Shown here in pieces: positions 10,089 through 23,006 of a DNA stretch of 64,000 bases (within the stretch, counting starts at the first letter, position 1; every line of letters starts with the position of its first letter). This DNA is from Gigaspora rosea. Lineage: Eukaryota; Glomeromycota; Glomeromycetes; Diversisporales; Gigasporaceae. The notes under the pieces were generated by a model. It was not told the origin of the DNA, did not search any database, and worked only from the letters and a program-made list of their open reading frames with translations. The stretch lies in assembly GCA_003550325.1 (NCBI GenBank), contig QKWP01000273.1:222160-286159 (forward strand). The letters are read 5' to 3'. The position numbers and the translations under genes are program-made.

Positions 10089-12612
10089 AAAAAATCTTTT
10101 TGTTATATAGTTTGCGTTTACTCTGGAAAAAAAAAATTAAGCTATATTCTTTCATTAGTTTTTTTTTAGTTTTATTTGAGCTGAACTATTTTTTTCGTTT
10201 AATATTCCGTGAAAATTATTATATTCTTTAATAATATCGATATGTTAATAAATCAAGACGTTTAAATAATCAGAAAATTTTATCATTTTAATTAATACAT
10301 AAATGTATCTACACATTACACAAGTCCAAAATGATATATTATTATTAACGCTCTCTTCGAATTTGTGCGATGCAGAGTGCAGTACAAAATTTCCGGATGT
10401 GTGTCAAGATTATTTACCTATTAATCGTTTGTTATATAGATTAGGATTAGAACTGTTGTTACAGTGTGTGAAATCGAATCTCCGACATTTTTTGTAAGAG
10501 CACCAGCTAGGTTTAAACTGCCGTTTTACATATTTTTCAGCTCTGATTGCATTTCTGGGAACTTTGAACTAACTGATGCTGTTGAAAAACTATAAAGGAA
10601 ATGAAGGTTTCACGGATGTGGTTACATCTTAAATTATCGTTGTTATTGAACCACAAAAAATGCGCAGAAATTAGTTTTTTTTTTTAATTTTTAGCTGTTC
10701 TATAGTAAGATTGACTCGGGAACATTTTTCATTTAATGAGTATATGCAGTTTCATTAGTAGAATTTTACGTAATTTGGAGTTTGCCGCGCATTTTTGGTG
10801 CGGAACCAAGGATAAATTGATCTAATACTTGCTGTGCCGTAATTATCGTATTTATACAAAACAAGACATTATTTGCATAGAGATGCAGGTGGTAAGCAAT
10901 TTTCTGTGTATCTATTTTGCATTCTCTTAATATTGTACGTTTTTTTATAGAAATTATTTATAATTTAAATTTTCAAATTTAACTTAATAAACAATTATTA
11001 TTAGAGAAAGCAACTTGTTAAATGATCAAGGTAAGAAAAATTTGCAACTGTGTTGTAAACTTTGAGAAGGAAAAAAAAACTAACATAAAATCATTCATCC
11101 ACACTATTTATATAGGGATTTATTCTTTATTTACTGTTATTTTTTGTAAATAAAGTTAGAGGATTATGTTTATTTAATTGTACCCTCAATTTGTGACAAC
11201 TCTGGATTTGCCGTTGGTAGTTTTAAATAATCGATACAGTATAATATAGTGTTTTTTTCAAAATTTAAAAAGTCGGTCATCATTAAGATTTTTAATACAA
11301 TTCATTTCGTCAATAGTTCAAAGCAGATCCTGTCTTAGAAAATTTTAGTGTTTACTAAACTTACAAACTTGATCAAAAAGACTATTAAAAATTTTATAAA
11401 TTTCTTCAATATTATTTGGAAAGCTACCAAAGATAAAATATTCACAGCTACTTTTAATATAAATCTTTATTTTCTATTATCTTATCTAATTAACATTAAT
11501 GATAAAGTAACTACGGTATATAGTATATACTGTTTCTGCTATCTAGATTATAACTTAATATTTTCTAGCATAGTGAAAATTTTACGCTAGAATAATCTAG
11601 TACTAATAATTCCATAATTGAATATCGCATCTAGAAAATATGGCTCTATTTCACTTTGTAAAATTTATTGAAATGGAATATATTGATTTTTAACAGTTTA
11701 TTCGTACATTTATTTTTATTGGTTTACATTCTAAATTTGTATATAAACGTTTCCCACAATTATCAAAGTCATAGATATTAAATATACTGTGCAGATGTCA
11801 ATTTGTCCCAAATGTAAATTGGCCAAAATTATCAGCCTAAACAAATTAATTTAGGCCGGCATTTTAGCAAAATTTTAGTAAATTGACATCTGGGCCGTTT
11901 CTACGTACGTAGATTGATTTTAGGTTCTAAAATGACTTAAATGGGAATTAAATATTTAAGAAACTAAAGTTTTATTATATTTTAATAATAAATAGATGCT
12001 TTCTTGATTACATATTACGTGAAGAAAGTTTTAAAAAAAAAAGATTTATTTGTCCATCAACATCGTCTCTGATAGATGTTGCAATTTATATTTTTGAAAA
12101 TAACGACAATTAAATTGACTTTTTTGAGTTGTTTTTTTTTTTTTGATAGAAAAATTTTCGTTTCACTCGAAAAATTGGATTGCTTATCGTTATGTTAATA
12201 TTATTTATAAATTGCTTATTTCTATCAAATGGCTTAGTTTTTTTCATAACCTTTGTCAAAATTTTTGTTAAGATCTTGTCTTGAAGAATATTTAACTTAA
12301 ATGAATTGGTGGAAAAGCCCACCTAGTTAGATGAACTTGCTTCGATTACCAGTTGCTTGTGGAATACAGCAGTATTATATACAAATCTTTCTAAATTTAT
12401 TTTGACCAACATGTTCGGTTGCTTGGTGCACATTGCAAATTTGGTTATAAAAAACTTTTGACTAAACAGTTGTGTCCATAAAATTTTTAGTCTGCTTAAT
12501 TAAATAAAGCTCTTCAACAATGCTAAATAAAAGCTTTTAAAGTATGAGTAATTCAATATTTAAGCTTTGAGTTACATTAAAAGGTTGAATTCTCTAATAA
12601 CTTTAAACACTC
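10089..12612. other. Upstream flank of kinase 1, partly duplicated, no gene
   Basis: No convincing gene. 10300-10497 resembles 37745-37868 upstream of kinase 2 (ATCTACA, CCAAAATGA, TTAGGRTTAGAAC, CGACATTTTTT). 11340-11740 resembles 39450-39830 beyond the broken third kinase (GATAAAATA, AGTAACTA, TCTAGA, ATTTCACTTTGTAAA). The 70-residue open frame on the minus strand at 12110-12322 is lysine-rich and unrecognised. The rest is A/T-rich. Confidence 0.5.
11792..11892. repeat. 101-bp inverted-repeat unit
   Basis: CAGATGTCAATTT at the left is exactly inverted as AAATTGACATCTG at the right. The interior has a second imperfect inversion around TTTAGGCCGGC. No target duplication is visible. It may be a very short MITE. 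Confidence 0.5.
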
Positions 12613-12620
12613 ATAATAAC

Positions 12621-14249
12621 TAGGCTTCCGCATGGGCTTGGGCTACCCACGGGTACCCATGGGTAGTACCACAAGGGCTGGGCCAGGGTATCGATTATTG
12701 AGCCCGCGGGTAAGGGTAAGGGCTCCATGTACTAGGCCCTTACAAAGATGGGGTAATGCTGCTACCCTACTATTTTAGCCCGTTATGACATTCCACGTGA
12801 CTAACAACCAATTATAATCCGTTGAGTGGTGAATATATATATGTAAAAATTAATTAATATTTTTTTTCTTGGTAAAATTTAACCCAAATAATTACTAACA
12901 ATAACCAACACCTAACGTACTAAAATTGCTGTCGCCCAACACACTACGTACTAAAGTACCAAGCATTAAAGTGCCAAGCACTAAAGTACCAACGCACTAA
13001 AGTACCAAGCACTAAAGTGCCAACACACTAAAATACCAACGCGCTAAAGTACCAACACACTATTGCACTAAAGTACTATTGCACTAAACTACCAATATAG
13101 TAAAGTATATACCAACGCATACTTATCAATTAATAAGAAAGCGTGAAGCTGTTATAATATTTGGTATGTCAGAATAGAAGTTTACTAGTGTGCTTTAAAA
13201 TATCACTAGAAGTAAAAATTCACAAATACTAATATTTACCAAATATCAAGACGAGCAATCCTGCTTCTGTCAATATAAGTGACCCTACGGATGGTCACAA
13301 TAAGGCTGCTAATATGAATGATTCAACGGATAATTGTAATGTTTTTCTTTTTTTGATCTTTATAAAAATTTTGGGCAAATTTTTTTAGAATAAAACTGAA
13401 ATTTTAATAGAAATCAGCGTTTTATCTTTTTATTAGTATTACTAGATCCATATAATCTGAAAGATATTATAAATAATATTCGAATCTGATCTTTATTAAC
13501 TATGATGCGTCATGATTAATATAGTTTTGGTAATTATGATCTCATTTTGTAATTTTGAACTTTAATTTGGTTTCTAAAATTTTATATAATTCGTCATTTA
13601 CATGTAATAATAAGTCAGTTAGAAATTGGCTTCGTTATTAGTTTGAAAATGCCATCAAATGTTTCTTGACCGCAACGATTATATAAACTAGTAAAAATCT
13701 AAAGATTTTTATGCTATGATAAAATTTATTTGCAATGAAATAATATTTGGAATCTTTATAAGAACACAACTATTGATTTCGATAGTGGTTTTAATTCTAA
13801 GACAATAGATGCATTAATAAAAATCTTGCGAATTCTATTTTGATTTCTTTTGAATCTTAGTTTTAATCAACCCGATACTATTAGAGGCTCTTTATAGTAG
13901 ATCTTTACAATAATCCGATTTGTACTAAAAGAACATAAAGAGAATCGCAAGTTTTTATAAAAATACTGAATAAACTACATTTGCTATAACTTAAATATAA
14001 AATTCTTGAAATTATACAAGAAAATTGATAACTGTTTCAAAAAAAATCTAGACAGTTACATTTTTGGGCGATAATAGTTGGGGCCCGTGGGTAGTTCGAA
14101 GGGTACCCGTATCCTAATGGGGCCGGGCACGGGTATTTAAAATTGAGCCCTAGGGTAAGGGTAGGGCTTAGGCAAAGGGGCCCTTGCACAAACGGGTAGG
14201 GCTAGGGTACCACTAGTACCCGGCCCTACCCGGCCCATGCGGAAGCCTA
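12621..14249. mobile_element. Internally deleted hAT element with 8-bp target duplication
   Basis: The termini TAGGCTTCCGCATGGGC and GCCCATGCGGAAGCCTA are perfect inverted repeats of 17 bp. ATAATAAC flanks both sides (12613-12620 and 14250-14257). The first 50 bases closely match the right end of the 4.2-kb hAT element at 19794-23963 (both contain GGCTACCCAYGGGTACCC), so this is a shortened member of the same family. The interior has a minisatellite and a short plus-strand stretch near 13250-13340 that reads as an Asn/Ser/Thr-rich peptide, like the low-complexity N terminus of the family's transposase. Both ends are unusually G/C-rich for the window. Confidence 0.9.
12930..13110. repeat. Minisatellite of CACTAAAGTACCAA units
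   Basis: About ten degenerate tandem copies of a 14-18 bp unit built from CACTAAAGTACCAA, with CTACTATTG-type variants at the right end. It lies inside the deleted hAT element. Confidence 0.85.
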
Positions 14250-14514
14250 ATAATAACGTAAGTTTCCAATATTTGATCAAAAGACTCGTGATTTAGAATA
14301 CTATATTGTATTTTTGATTCCATATTTATTATTAAATATTTTTTTTTTATAAATAATTATTAACTGTTAATTTAATAAATTCGAAAGTTAAGCTATTATT
14401 ATTTTGCTTCTTATTCATATAAATATGAAGCTATTTATCATTATTGAGTTTGTTATCGAAGTATAATAAGTTTAATTGCATTAAAAATCGACTTATCTTT
14501 CAATCGGTGGAGAC

Positions 14515-14790
14515 TAAAAAAATAACATGTGTAAAGCGTCTCTACCAGCAGAGATTTTTTTTTATATTTTTAACAGCTGCCCTACCTTGTATGGTGCATC
14601 GCGGATTTGCATATCTTCCTGTGTTGCGAGTACAAAGTAAAATTGTAATTATGTTATATATAATTAGCAATTTTATATTCGCAATGCAGTAAGATGCTCA
14701 ATCCAAACTACCCTCGACGCACCAAACAAGGTAAGGCAGCTGTTAAAAATAGACTGCTGTCTCTACCCGGGGGAAAAAATAACACGTGTC
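14515..14790. repeat. Foldback repeat flanked by a direct repeat
   Basis: The left arm (TAACAGCTGCCCTACCTTGT) and right arm (ACAAGGTAAGGCAGCTGTTA) are inverted repeats around a short centre. Outside the arms AAAAAATAACATGTGT (left) and AAAAAATAACACGTGT (right) are direct repeats. The plus-strand open frame 14444-14692 runs through the left arm and is not proposed as a gene. Confidence 0.6.
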
Positions 14791-16157
14791 GATCGACGCA
14801 CATATACCGTTAGCGTTAGCGCTTACCGAATTTATTTTTTTATTTCGGATTTAAATCCGAATTGTTAAATCGATATCCGGTTTTATTCTGCATAATATAA
14901 ATCCTACATTAAATTTGAAAAGATAATAAAAACCAGTGCAATGGATTTGTCATATGCACAGTACTATTTATCATTATTGAATGCTTTTGTCTTAGATCAT
15001 TTTTGCTTTACAGATTTGTATATTCGGTTTTATATTTGGATTTAATCCGAATCCGAAGGAAATCGGATTTAAATCTGAAGATCGAGACTCTACTAGTGCT
15101 AGATGAATTTTATTTTATTTTTTGTAATTTTGATCATGTGAATAATTTGGGCCAAAATTTTTGTTGACTTTTGTAATGCTAGTGCTATTATCATGTGACA
15201 ATTTGTAAAGTTATATTCCGAGTAATTTCACCCTACTTGGAACAGGACCGGGAAACTCTATTATAGCCCTCTCGCCACAACAATATTCGAATACTACTAT
15301 AAATTTGACTTATCATAAATTCGAACTATTATAAAGTTTTGTGAAGTTTTCAATAATATGATTCGCAAAAAAAAAAAAGTCATCGCTCTGGATTAAATTC
15401 CCGATAAACATCGGGCTGATCCGTGTCGATCTCTATAGCTGATTGGCTGCACGTGACTGGAATCCAACACAAAATCGTGTCCATTGCTGACGCTTCGGAC
15501 AATCAGATATGAAAAATCATGATTTGATCCTATTATAACAGTGTTGGCATTTGGACTATGTCCAATAAAAATTTCATTAAAGGTCTAAAAATTTCTAAAA
15601 ATAAGATATAAAGTAATCTTAATCAGTTGCAGTTAGTTACACCAAATATTTTGATTTAGTTAACTGATTTCAGTTCAAATTACTACTAGTAATTAGATTT
15701 TAATGATTTTGGACTTGCTGTAATTTTCTTTTAAAAGAATTATTTTGGTAGTTAAATTATTAGATTTGGTCAAGTAGGTCAAAAAAGTTATAATTATTAA
15801 ATATTATTAATAAATCTATAATTTGATTAGTGTTCCTCATACCCGAACCTAAGACCCGAACCCAACCCAGACCCAGCCTTGCGGGTCGGGTCTGAACCAT
15901 GATTTTTGAACCCAGACCGGGTCGGGTCACGAGAAAAACCTGGACTGATAGTACCTGGACCCAGTGTTGTACATTTTGGACATCCGAGCTATATTCGTCA
16001 AACGCGGACATTTTCAGACATTTCCGATGTGCGAGTCCAAGTTATGTCTAAATAACTAGATTGTCACTCGGACAATGTTTGAACAAAATATTTCAGACTC
16101 AGACATTATTCGATGTCCAATATTTGCACTATGAATTTTTTTACTTAAGCCGATAAC
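14790..16157. other. Gene-free region with MITE-like GC-rich block
   Basis: No gene. 14840-15090 repeats the word GGATTTAAATCCGAA in both orientations. About 15832-15960 (GTTCCTCATACCCGAACC, GTCGGGTCACGAGA, GATAGTACCTGG) is an inverted relative of 34999-35150, so both are copies of one element family. CAGTGTTGTACATTTTGGAC at 15961 and GTCCAATATTTGCACTATG near 16110-16130 look like diverged ends of a further short insertion. Confidence 0.5.
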
Positions 16158-16809
16158 TAGGGTCCGTATTGGGCCGGGCTAAACCCGCGGTTTTAGGATC
16201 GGGCCGGGTTTGTGCACGGGTCGGGTCAAAATTTTAAAGTTTGTTTGTATAGTGGGCCGGGTTCGGGTCGGGTTTATTAAATATTGGACCCGGGCCGGGC
16301 TTAGTAAATAATCCCAGTACAGCCCAATAATACTGTAGTTCCTATTGGCTACAACCTATTATAAGTTTAGTTAGATATTACTACTTTTGCAGTATACTTA
16401 CCGTTACCAATATAGACTTTTATCTAATTAAATCAGCACTTACTACTACAGTCAGGGTATATAACGAATTAGGAAATCGAATTCTAGTGTATCGGATCTC
16501 AGATTTGATTGGTTCTTGTACGCCTTTTGGTCAGCACTCTTCGGGAATTTTTTATGCCCAAATTTATTACTAAACTCGTGCATAAGTAGATAGTAGAGAA
16601 TATGTAGCTTAAATGATCAAAAATAATTAGTGCCGATCAACTCTCATAAAAAAAGTAAATGAGACTTGAAGACTTGCAAGATTTTATGCTCATTCGGAAG
16701 GCTAGTGCATAAAAACTCAAGAACTTCGTCACAACCTTAAACAATATACGAGATAATAAAGACAACGAGTTTTGATAATCCCGAGTAATTCTGCATAATA
16801 AATTGTCCT

Positions 16810-17640
16810 CAAAAAGGTAAATGAGAACATAAATTTATTATTGTTTCCTGCATATTGTTAAGTGAAAGAAAATTAAAAACGTATACTAAATGGCTTTTTA
16901 GATCGCTTAGTTTATTTTTAGACGATGTATAAACAGAATAAAAAATTTGACTGTAGTTTAAATTCCATAAGAACGAACATAAAATGATAGTAAGAACAAA
17001 TATAGAGACGAGCTTAGCACAATAGTTAGGGCGAATGTAGTATGTAGAAAGTATATAGCACAATAGTTGAGACGAATATAGTACAGTAGGTAGATTAGAA
17101 ACGAACATAGCATGATAGCTGGGCAAGTATGATAGTTGGGCATAATATAATATAATAGTTGGGACGATATAATATAATAATTAGAACGAATATAGTATGA
17201 TTGTTGAAACGTAGAAAAATAGTAGCATAATAATTAGGACGAACATGGCATAATAGTCGAAATGAACATAGTACTGTAGTTCAATAATGGAATAAGCATA
17301 GCACGATATTTGGCAAATTTCAAAAGAAACATAGCACAATAGTTAAAAACATATAGCATGCAATTGAGAAGAATATAGCATATTTTATTGATAAACATTG
17401 CACGATAATTAAAATCTAGCACGATGATGATGAATGTAGCAAGATAATTAGGACGAATATAACATGATAATTAGGTAAATTCGTAGAATTCAGAATGAAT
17501 ATATATAGCATAAGAGTTGGTACAAGATTTAGGTAAATTCAGGACATAGCATAAGAGTTGGTAAATTTGTAATATAGTACAAGAGTTTGGTAGATTTAGA
17601 ACATAGCACGAAAACTTGTAGTTTTATAGTACTGTAGTTA
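16810..17640. repeat. Degenerate satellite of about 23-bp units
   Basis: Repeated AATAGTTGGGACGAATATAGCA-like units with heavy divergence (AGCACAATAGTTAGGGCGAA, ATAGCATGATAGCTGGGCAA and similar) run to the edge of the gap. All minus-strand open frames in this stretch are made of the repeat. Confidence 0.8.
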
Positions 17641-17687
17641 GCGCTAATTTAAATATTGTATTATAGCACTGTAAATTCTTAATATAG
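17634..17687. repeat. 54-bp direct repeat at the gap edge, copy 1
   Basis: From GTAGTTAGCGCTAATTTAAA to the last base before the N run, this is identical to 19161-19214. The identity ends exactly at the gap. It may mark a contig overlap that was not merged, or a real duplication. Confidence 0.9.
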
Positions 17688-17931
17688 NNNNNNNNNNNNN
17701 NNNNNNNNNNNNNNNNNNNNNNNNNNNNNNNNNNNNNNNNNNNNNNNNNNNNNNNNNNNNNNNNNNNNNNNNNNNNNNNNNNNNNNNNNNNNNNNNNNNN
17801 NNNNNNNNNNNNNNNNNNNNNNNNNNNNNNNNNNNNNNNNNNNNNNNNNNNNNNNNNNNNNNNNNNNNNNNNNNNNNNNNNNNNNNNNNNNNNNNNNNNN
17901 NNNNNNNNNNNNNNNNNNNNNNNNNNNNNNN
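17688..17931. other. Assembly gap (N run)
   Basis: 244 undetermined bases. The minus-strand open frame crossing it is an artefact of translated Ns. Confidence 1.
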
Positions 17932-18419
17932 CGATACCATATGGTATTAGAACAGATAGCTTATCTAGCTACTTAAAGCCAAAATAAAAAGGTCAAAGGT
18001 CTTCTCCTTTTTACGACAAGCTAGAAATTACCTTTCTATCTTCTCTTTTCCTTTAACATTTCAGGAAGGCTTGTCAACATTACTAACTTCCTTTAATCTT
18101 CCTTACCTAGCCTCTAGGACAAGGAATATTTCCTCCTAATCAATACGAACAATAGTTTTTTAAGAAAACAAAAAGAGATATAAAAGGAGTATTACTACAA
18201 AACCTACAAGACATCCAAAATGAACAAAGTAAACAAAACAAAAAGAAACATAGACAAAAAAGACAAAGAAAAGAAAATAAAATTGACATCGTTCATAAGA
18301 ACTAATTTTAAAAATTATATAGACTGTATAAAGCATATAGCTTTACCCAAGTACTATATTTACAAAAGTAAAGAAATGATAGAAAGATAACCGAGATATG
18401 CCATTTCGAAGGGATGCAT

Positions 18420-18870
18420 CAGAAGAAATTTTTTTTCGGTTCGGCTCCTACATGTCCAGTGTTCTTATCATTCATTGTTTGTTTCAGCCAATCTGAAACG
18501 CGCTCCTGACTTAACCCAATTTGGTAGGCGTCATCCCAATCTGGGCAGAGTAAACATTGCCGATCTTTTAGAGGGGGTAAGCTAGATTTCCCACTTTTTG
18601 TCGAAATTTTGAAAAGTTCCAAGAAGTGACGAAAAGAAGCCCAAAAGGTACCAAATATTAGGGAGTTGGTAAGAGTTACGCTTAGTATGATAACATATCT
18701 CAAACCTAAACTCTAGGTTGTTGCCCACTACTTCTTTGCTTGGTAGTGTCAGACAGAGGCCCACTAATGGTAAGTAATAAACTCTAAGCTTGTCGGCAGG
18801 TAGTCTATGAACTTTACCTCTAAACGACAAGTGCCGCTCACTGCAGGCTTTGTTTGATAGAGCCAATTTA
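18420..18870 (+). repeat. Decayed retroposon fragment
   Basis: CATTGCCGATCTTTTAGAGG, CCCACTTTTTGTCGAAATTT and neighbouring words align with the poly(A)-tailed copies at 29.1-30.2 kb (in inverse orientation) and with fragments at 303-430 and 54090-54160. The two overlapping minus-strand open frames here are not supported as genes. Confidence 0.5.
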
Positions 18871-18959
18871 CTATTTTATGTGTTAAATAGAAAGTTTTCG
18901 TAGGTTGGTGTTCTTGAAATTTTTGGTACGAGGGATCGTCAGAAAGAGTTGGATTTATT

Positions 18960-19145
18960 AAAATTAAATATTTGAATTTGAATTTGATTTGAATTTGAAT
19001 TTTTAATAAAAATTTTCAAACCAAATCAAATATTTGTCAAATCAAATCAAATTTGGCCATATTTGAATTTGATCAAATCAAATATAGTCAAATTTGAATT
19101 TGAATTTGATCAAATATTTGATTCAAATATTTGAAGATCAAATCA
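18960..19145. repeat. Simple-sequence tract of TTTGAA/TTTGAT units
   Basis: Short degenerate units of GAATTTGAATTTGAT and the inverse ATCAAATCAAATTTG alternate, so the tract can fold on itself. Confidence 0.85.
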
Positions 19146-19160
19146 AACTGTGGAACCCTA

Positions 19161-19214
19161 GTAGTTAGCGCTAATTTAAATATTGTATTATAGCACTGTA
19201 AATTCTTAATATAG
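19161..19214. repeat. 54-bp direct repeat, copy 2
   Basis: Identical to 17634-17687. After the repeat this copy continues with TATTATATATAGTAG, whereas copy 1 runs into the gap. Confidence 0.9.
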
Positions 19215-19323
19215 TATTATATATAGTAGTTAGATTCTTAATTTTTATAAAAATATAAAAAATAAAAAAATAAACTTAAACTTAACGGATCAATGATAAT
19301 TCTTGAAATTTCCAGCCATAAAA

Positions 19324-19595
19324 GGGGATCGCTAAAGCCTTGTACCCACGTAACTTTTGAAATTTTAGTTATAATTAGAGTTAGGGTTAGTTTACCGTTA
19401 GAAGATGGTATATATATAGGTAAAATTGCCTTTTCTACATTTTTTATTAATGCACCAGAACGAGTTTAGACTATCGGTTTTATGTTTTTGCGGGTTTTTT
19501 GATTTTTGACTTCTTCGTGCAAACAAAATTTCATGATTCTGATTGGCTGATCTACATATAAAAAGTCATGTGGGTACAAGGCTTTAGCGGACCCC
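19324..19595. mobile_element. MITE with GCTAAAGCCTTGTACCCAC ends
   Basis: GCTAAAGCCTTGTACCCACG (19331-19350) is mirrored by GTGGGTACAAGGCTTTAGCG (19570-19589), with TIRs of about 30 bp. The interior contains GTTAGGGTTAG and a long AT-rich centre. A diverged, inversely oriented relative covers about 52815-53010. No target duplication was identified. Confidence 0.75.
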
Positions 19596-21674
19596 CAATT
19601 CGGAATTCAGCTATCCTAATTCAGAATCGGGTTACCGGGTTTGGGCTTAAATTTTCAATAATAAATTTGGACAAGTTTGGGCCGGGTTTACAAAATAATC
19701 AGACCCAGCCCGACCCGAACCCGGAACTTTTATCAGCCTGAACTTGAATTTCGGGTTTGTAAAATATTTTCAGGTTTGGGTTTGGGCTTGGAGTAAGCCT
19801 CCGCATAAGACGGGTAGGGCCGGGTAGTATCTGTACTCTAACCCTACCCGTCTGTGTAATGGACCTTAACATTCATGCCCTAACCCTACCCTAAATCTCT
19901 AAATTGAATGCTCTGACCCGGCTCATGTGAGCCAAGGGTATCTATAACTTACCCTCGGGCCCATATTAAGTATCAATTGCAAGAATCGAATCAGGTTGAT
20001 TTCTATTATTGTTACTAACTTCTTTGTTATTTATTTTAACTAATTTCAGTATTCCTGGATGAGTAATTTCTTTAAAGAAATTAGTTTGAGGTCTACACCT
20101 TCTAAATTCTTCTCGTAAAAGAGTTGAGCAAAGAACCAATACTAACTTTGAAGAAATAACATAATAGTAACGGAAGGCTTAGAAAATGGTAAGAATCCAT
20201 TCATTCCGTCGAAGATTCCAAATCCATTATTAAGTTGTAATAAATATAAATCTGTTTGTTAGGGAGTTTTTAGAATTAACTTACTTCGAAAATAAATGGT
20301 CCAAATTTCTGTTTTAAAATTTCGAATTAGAAATTCACATGTCTAGTGATAATATTTTAAAAAATACTATTGGCAAACATTGTATTTTTTTATATTAATG
20401 GCATTATTACGATTATTACGAATTGATCGCTTGAGTGATAATCATCGCTCACAATCAATTGTGATTGTGGCAAAAGCGTGATGCGATTAAAGGCTTCGGA
20501 ATTTTGTAAATCGCGATAAATTAAATAAATAATTATTAAAATAAATTGATTAATCGTTGATCATAACATTTTCTTAATACTTAAAATTGGAGCTTCTGTT
20601 GATTATAAGAATTTACTGATTTGAAACATGCTAGATCGAAAATATGAATTAAAAATTAATTTAAAATTTCAGAAATTTTGCCCGATTACCATCCAATCAA
20701 CAATTATAAATTTTATAAATAACCCAATTAGTAATGCAAAAGCAACGTTCAATTTTATTTAAAATTTCTAGTAAGAAAATATTAAAAGCAAATTAAAATA
20801 TAAAATTGAAACATTATTTATGTAATTATAAATCCCATCCAAACTTAGTTGACACTTCTAGCCAATTTCGTTGGCACATTAATGCAGTTATTGTACTTGG
20901 ATCTAAGGAAGCACGTGTATCATCAATAATACGACCAGCACAACTAAACATCTGCTCAGATGCAACGCTTGTTGCTGGTATGGCTAGAATATCCCGGGCC
21001 ATTGCAGATAGATTTGGAAATCAACTTTTATTAAGCCTCCACCATTCAAAAACATTAGTGGTCCTATCAACAATATTTTCATCAAGATACTGCTTGACTT
21101 CCTGAAGCGAATCGGTTTGACTAGTTTGGGTTTTTTTAGAATATTCGAAAAAATCATCAAGTTGGCTTTCAAATGATGATACAATACTAGTATTTCCATT
21201 ATTTGTTACGTGCTGTTCAATTTCTGATACGTCTGATGGAAAGTAATCCAGGGGAAAGTAATGTGCAAGATACAGATCTTCGAACCTAAAGTGTTAAAAT
21301 ATTAATAAAATAAATTTAAAGTTATACACTAATTATATTGTATACATACTTTATTCGGATATCATGTATTTTATCATCAACATTTTCTATTCCTTGCTTT
21401 TCTTTTTCGTGGTAATAAAATGAAACAAACTGCATCTTATAACGGGGATCGAGAATGCATGCAACTATATATAATAGATTACAGTTTTCCCAATATTTAT
21501 TGAATTTTTCTATCATAGGTCGGTAAGTATCACGAACAAAGTCATCCAAATAGAATCTCATATTAAAAAGATGAGTACGAATACTTAAAATGGAGGTAAG
21601 CGTATTGTTAATGGTCGGATAGGAAGTAGCAGATGCTTTTAAAGTACCTAATTTTTATTAAAATATAATATATA

Positions 21675-21733
21675 ATTAGAAATAAAAAAAAATAAAAATA
21701 AAAATAAAAATAAAAATAAAATAAAATAAAATC
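21675..21733. repeat. AAAAT microsatellite
   Basis: About ten copies of AAAAT/AAAATA, lying in a probable intron of the transposase. Confidence 0.9.
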
Positions 21734-23006
21734 TATAACTTACACTCGTAGAATGGTTTTAAGATGGTACAAAGAACTTTGGCCCTTTTCCACTCTTCCT
21801 CATCAGGTATATCAGGAAAAGTTTTGTCTCGATCTTTCATTCTAATAACTATATTCTTCATTTTTATTGCCGATTGCAGCATGATGAAAGTAGAGTTCCA
21901 CCTCGTCTCACAATCTAAAGGTGGGATTATAGCTTTGATAGATTCGTATACACAAACATCTGAAAACATTTGATGTTGCCTCGGTGTTGTATGTATTGCC
22001 TTAATACAGCTGCGAATCTATAAAAATTTTATTAGATTGTTATCTAAAATTAATTAAAATATAAAATAAATACCTTTACAATCGCCTCAGAAATTTTTTT
22101 TAATCCATCTTTCACAATAAGATTCAGAATGTGAGCAAAACAGCGATTATGAAAAAGTTCTTTTTTGATGTTAATAAAATCCTGCGAGCAGAATCAATTA
22201 ATTCGCGAATTGCAGCATCATTTGAACTTGCATTATCAAGGGTAATAGTTTGCAACTGTAAATATATAATATTATTCATATATGTCAAATGATTTCAAAA
22301 TCAAGACATAACAGATAATTATATACTTTTGTAGTAATTAAGTATTCGTCAGTTACAGCCTTAATACAATTCGCAATGTTGGTGACAGTATGAGGATAGG
22401 GTATTAGCTGGAATGATATTAAAAGAGACACAAGGTTCCATTTTTCATCCAAAAAATAAGCAGTAATTGCCAAATAACCTAGTTGCTGAAGTGACGTCCA
22501 CACATCGCACGTAAGGAAGATTCTGCCTTCGGCATTTTGAAGAATTGTTCTTATAAAGTTTTTTTTTCGTCATACCCTTTTATAACATCTCGCTTTACTG
22601 TATCAGCACTCATAGTAAAGCAAGGTAAAACCCCACTTAAAAATTTACGAAAGCCAGCTTTTTCAACAAATTGAAAAGATAGTTCGTCCCGAATTATCAT
22701 ATCCACTAGGTCCTTTCGATTTGGGTTTTCTATACGTCGGCATTTGGTTAAAGTAGGAAAATTCAGATTCGTTTGCCCGTTTGATAGTTCATTACATGAC
22801 CCAATCCTTTTATATTTACTACAAGATTTAAGATGGCGCCAGAGATGTGATGTTCCGGTACCCTTTTTATGGGCTAAAAAACTTCTGCAGTAATCACATT
22901 TTGCTTTTGATTTATCTGATAATAAGGTAAAATGCTCCCAAACTGCCGCAATATTTTTTGAAGAAGTTGTTGAATCCGTGGTAGTGGTGGTATTGTTAGC
23001 AACAGG

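Noticed and set aside
10303..10497. 64-residue plus-strand open frame shared with the kinase 2 flank
   Set aside because: The related sequence at 37745-37868 does not keep the frame, so the conservation is that of duplicated non-coding flank.
12930..13110. Spaced short repeats that could suggest a CRISPR array
   Set aside because: There are no unique spacers of constant length and the sequence is eukaryotic; it is a degenerate minisatellite.
17644..17940. 98-residue minus-strand open frame
   Set aside because: It consists almost wholly of undetermined residues from the N gap.
20806..21105. 99-residue plus-strand open frame
   Set aside because: It is the antisense shadow of the hAT C-terminal dimerisation domain.
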